A DNA stretch of 64,000 nt. Source: Flavobacterium azizsancarii (lineage in GTDB: Bacteria > Bacteroidota > Bacteroidia > Flavobacteriales > Flavobacteriaceae). Below the pieces are notes generated by a model, which was not told the DNA's origin, made no database searches, and saw only the letters and a program-made list of their open reading frames with translations. Made by a program: the position numbers and the translations under genes. The DNA is taken from assembly GCF_027980145.1 (NCBI RefSeq), contig NZ_JAMZNK010000022.1:1-64000 (forward strand). The letters are read 5' to 3'. Positions within the stretch are counted from its first letter, which is position 1; every line of letters begins with the position of its first letter. This document shows positions 63,218 to 64,000 of this stretch, one piece after another.

Positions 63218-63953
63218 TTATTTCTTTATATTTTACTGCCAATTCTGCTAACAAAAACTCTGTCGAGGTTTTATTCTTGGAATTTAAAATTGCGGTAAAC
63301 TTATCATTATCGACTGCATAATATTCAAATCCTTTTACATACTCTAAAGGAATTTGTAATCGATCAATAAAATGCTCGAGCGTAAACATACGCTCTAAAA
63401 GCTTCATAAAAAACTCTTTTTTCTCGACAGCTACTTCTTTTTTCAACATTGCCGTACGTCCTGAGAACATATTCAGCAAAGGATCCATCGAAGCAGAACC
63501 TCCCAATCCTACATGAGCATCTAAATCAGTTGCTGTACGTAATTTTCTCTCCGCCTCTGTATATGATTTTTGTCCGCTTGGAATAATACCCAACGAAACA
63601 GCATTAATACCACTGTAATTTTTAATTACAACTTCCTGCAATTGATGCATAACCATACCCAATTTTACGGTGAAATTGATATCTGAAAAATTTTCAGGTG
63701 TTAACAGCACTTTGTTTTCTTTAAATTGTATCGACGAAAAAACAAGTGTTTCTCCCGGTTTAGCTGCGATCGAAAAACCACCCAAATCATCTGTTGCAGT
63801 CATAACTTCTGTTTGAGCATTAATCACATAAACTCCTGCCAAATAAGATGCGTTCGAGGTTATCTGACCATTTATCATAGTACGATCCTCACTTTGAGAC
63901 CACCCAGCCTGACTCATGAAAAATATCAAAACACATAGAACTTTATCAATCAA
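63198..63953 (-). CDS. Exported CarboxypepD_reg-like protein, paralog 1
   Basis: This exported protein of 251 residues has a signal peptide at about 1-19 (ends GWSQ). A CarboxypepD_reg-like domain follows at about 27-115 and then the paralog signature: GQKSYTEAERKLRTAT, SGRTAMLKKE, RLQIPLEYVKGF and YAVDNDKF. It is the first gene of the operon, starting 47 bases from the right edge of the window, so its promoter may be partly outside the window. Confidence 0.75.
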   Translation of the reverse strand: MIDKVLCVLIFFMSQAGWSQSEDRTMINGQITSNASYLAGVYVINAQTEVMTATDDLGGFSIAAKPGETLVFSSIQFKENKVLLTPENFSDINFTVKLGMVMHQLQEVVIKNYSGINAVSLGIIPSGQKSYTEAERKLRTATDLDAHVGLGGSASMDPLLNMFSGRTAMLKKEVAVEKKEFFMKLLERMFTLEHFIDRLQIPLEYVKGFEYYAVDNDKFTAILNSKNKTSTEFLLAELAVKYKEIIARENK

Positions 63954-64000
63954 AATAGCAAAAATTTAGTTTTGTTCTTAAAAATGTAAAAATATCTTAA

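Noticed and set aside
1..64000. CRISPR array, rRNA operon, insertion sequence or complete prophage
   Set aside because: No regularly spaced repeats, rRNA-like stretches, transposase or structural phage genes were seen on either strand. The only phage-like trace is the two-gene regulatory remnant near 8 kb.

Overview
The window looks like chromosomal DNA of a Flavobacterium-type member of the Bacteroidota (family Flavobacteriaceae). This rests on the very AT-rich intergenic DNA, the near absence of Shine-Dalgarno sequences, TAnnTTTG-type -7 promoter elements, the gliding-motility genes gldB and gldC, LytS/LytTR-type signalling, N-terminal signal peptides ending in A-Q, DUF families typical of the group, and dispersed palindromic intergenic repeats of a kind common in these genomes. 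It holds about 63 protein genes and one tRNA gene, and I see no intact mobile element, rRNA or CRISPR array.

Region 1 (1-20 kb) is mixed housekeeping and accessory DNA. It has an NPP-type phosphodiesterase, a SulP transporter, and a LytS/LytTR two-component pair divergent from an outer-membrane protein gene, with an 18-bp direct repeat between them. A broken phage-type repressor/Cro-like pair follows, then a run of small membrane or DUF proteins, a thioredoxin-like protein, a PLP homeostasis protein, a lone AAA ATPase, a DUF417 (RclC-like)/AraC pair, a DUF2071 protein and tRNA-Arg(TCG).

Region 2 (20.6-36.8 kb, all minus strand) is the division and cell-wall (dcw) cluster in the order mraZ-rsmH-ftsL-like-ftsI-murE-mraY-murD-ftsW-murG-murC-ftsQ-ftsA-ftsZ, followed after an ftsZ terminator by a GatB/YqeY gene. 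murF, murB and ddl are not in the cluster. Upstream of mraZ are tandem TGGTA-type boxes with an exact 10-bp period, which look like a lineage-specific MraZ operator.

Region 3 (37-50 kb) holds an alpha/beta hydrolase and EngB, then gldBC divergent from nadE. A LuxR-type response regulator is convergent with dnaG, whose zinc-finger ligands are all substituted. An ECF sigma/anti-sigma/outer-membrane cluster, a DUF2207-LemA pair and a polyprenyl diphosphate synthase follow.

Region 4 (50-64 kb) has a lipoprotein and RlmN, then YceI-family paralogs flanking an outer-membrane beta-barrel gene in one operon. A helical-repeat lipoprotein, an O-methyltransferase, a PAP2 phosphatase, a TatA-like protein and an M1 aminopeptidase come next. 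The window ends in an overlapping operon of three secreted CarboxypepD_reg-like paralogs plus a DUF6702 protein.

The observations I rate highest are the putative MraZ operator, the LytTR-spaced direct repeat abutting an outer-membrane gene promoter, the DnaG with no zinc ligands, the twin lesions in the phage-type regulatory pair, the YceI/barrel operon and the three-paralog surface operon. No finding rests on a database search.
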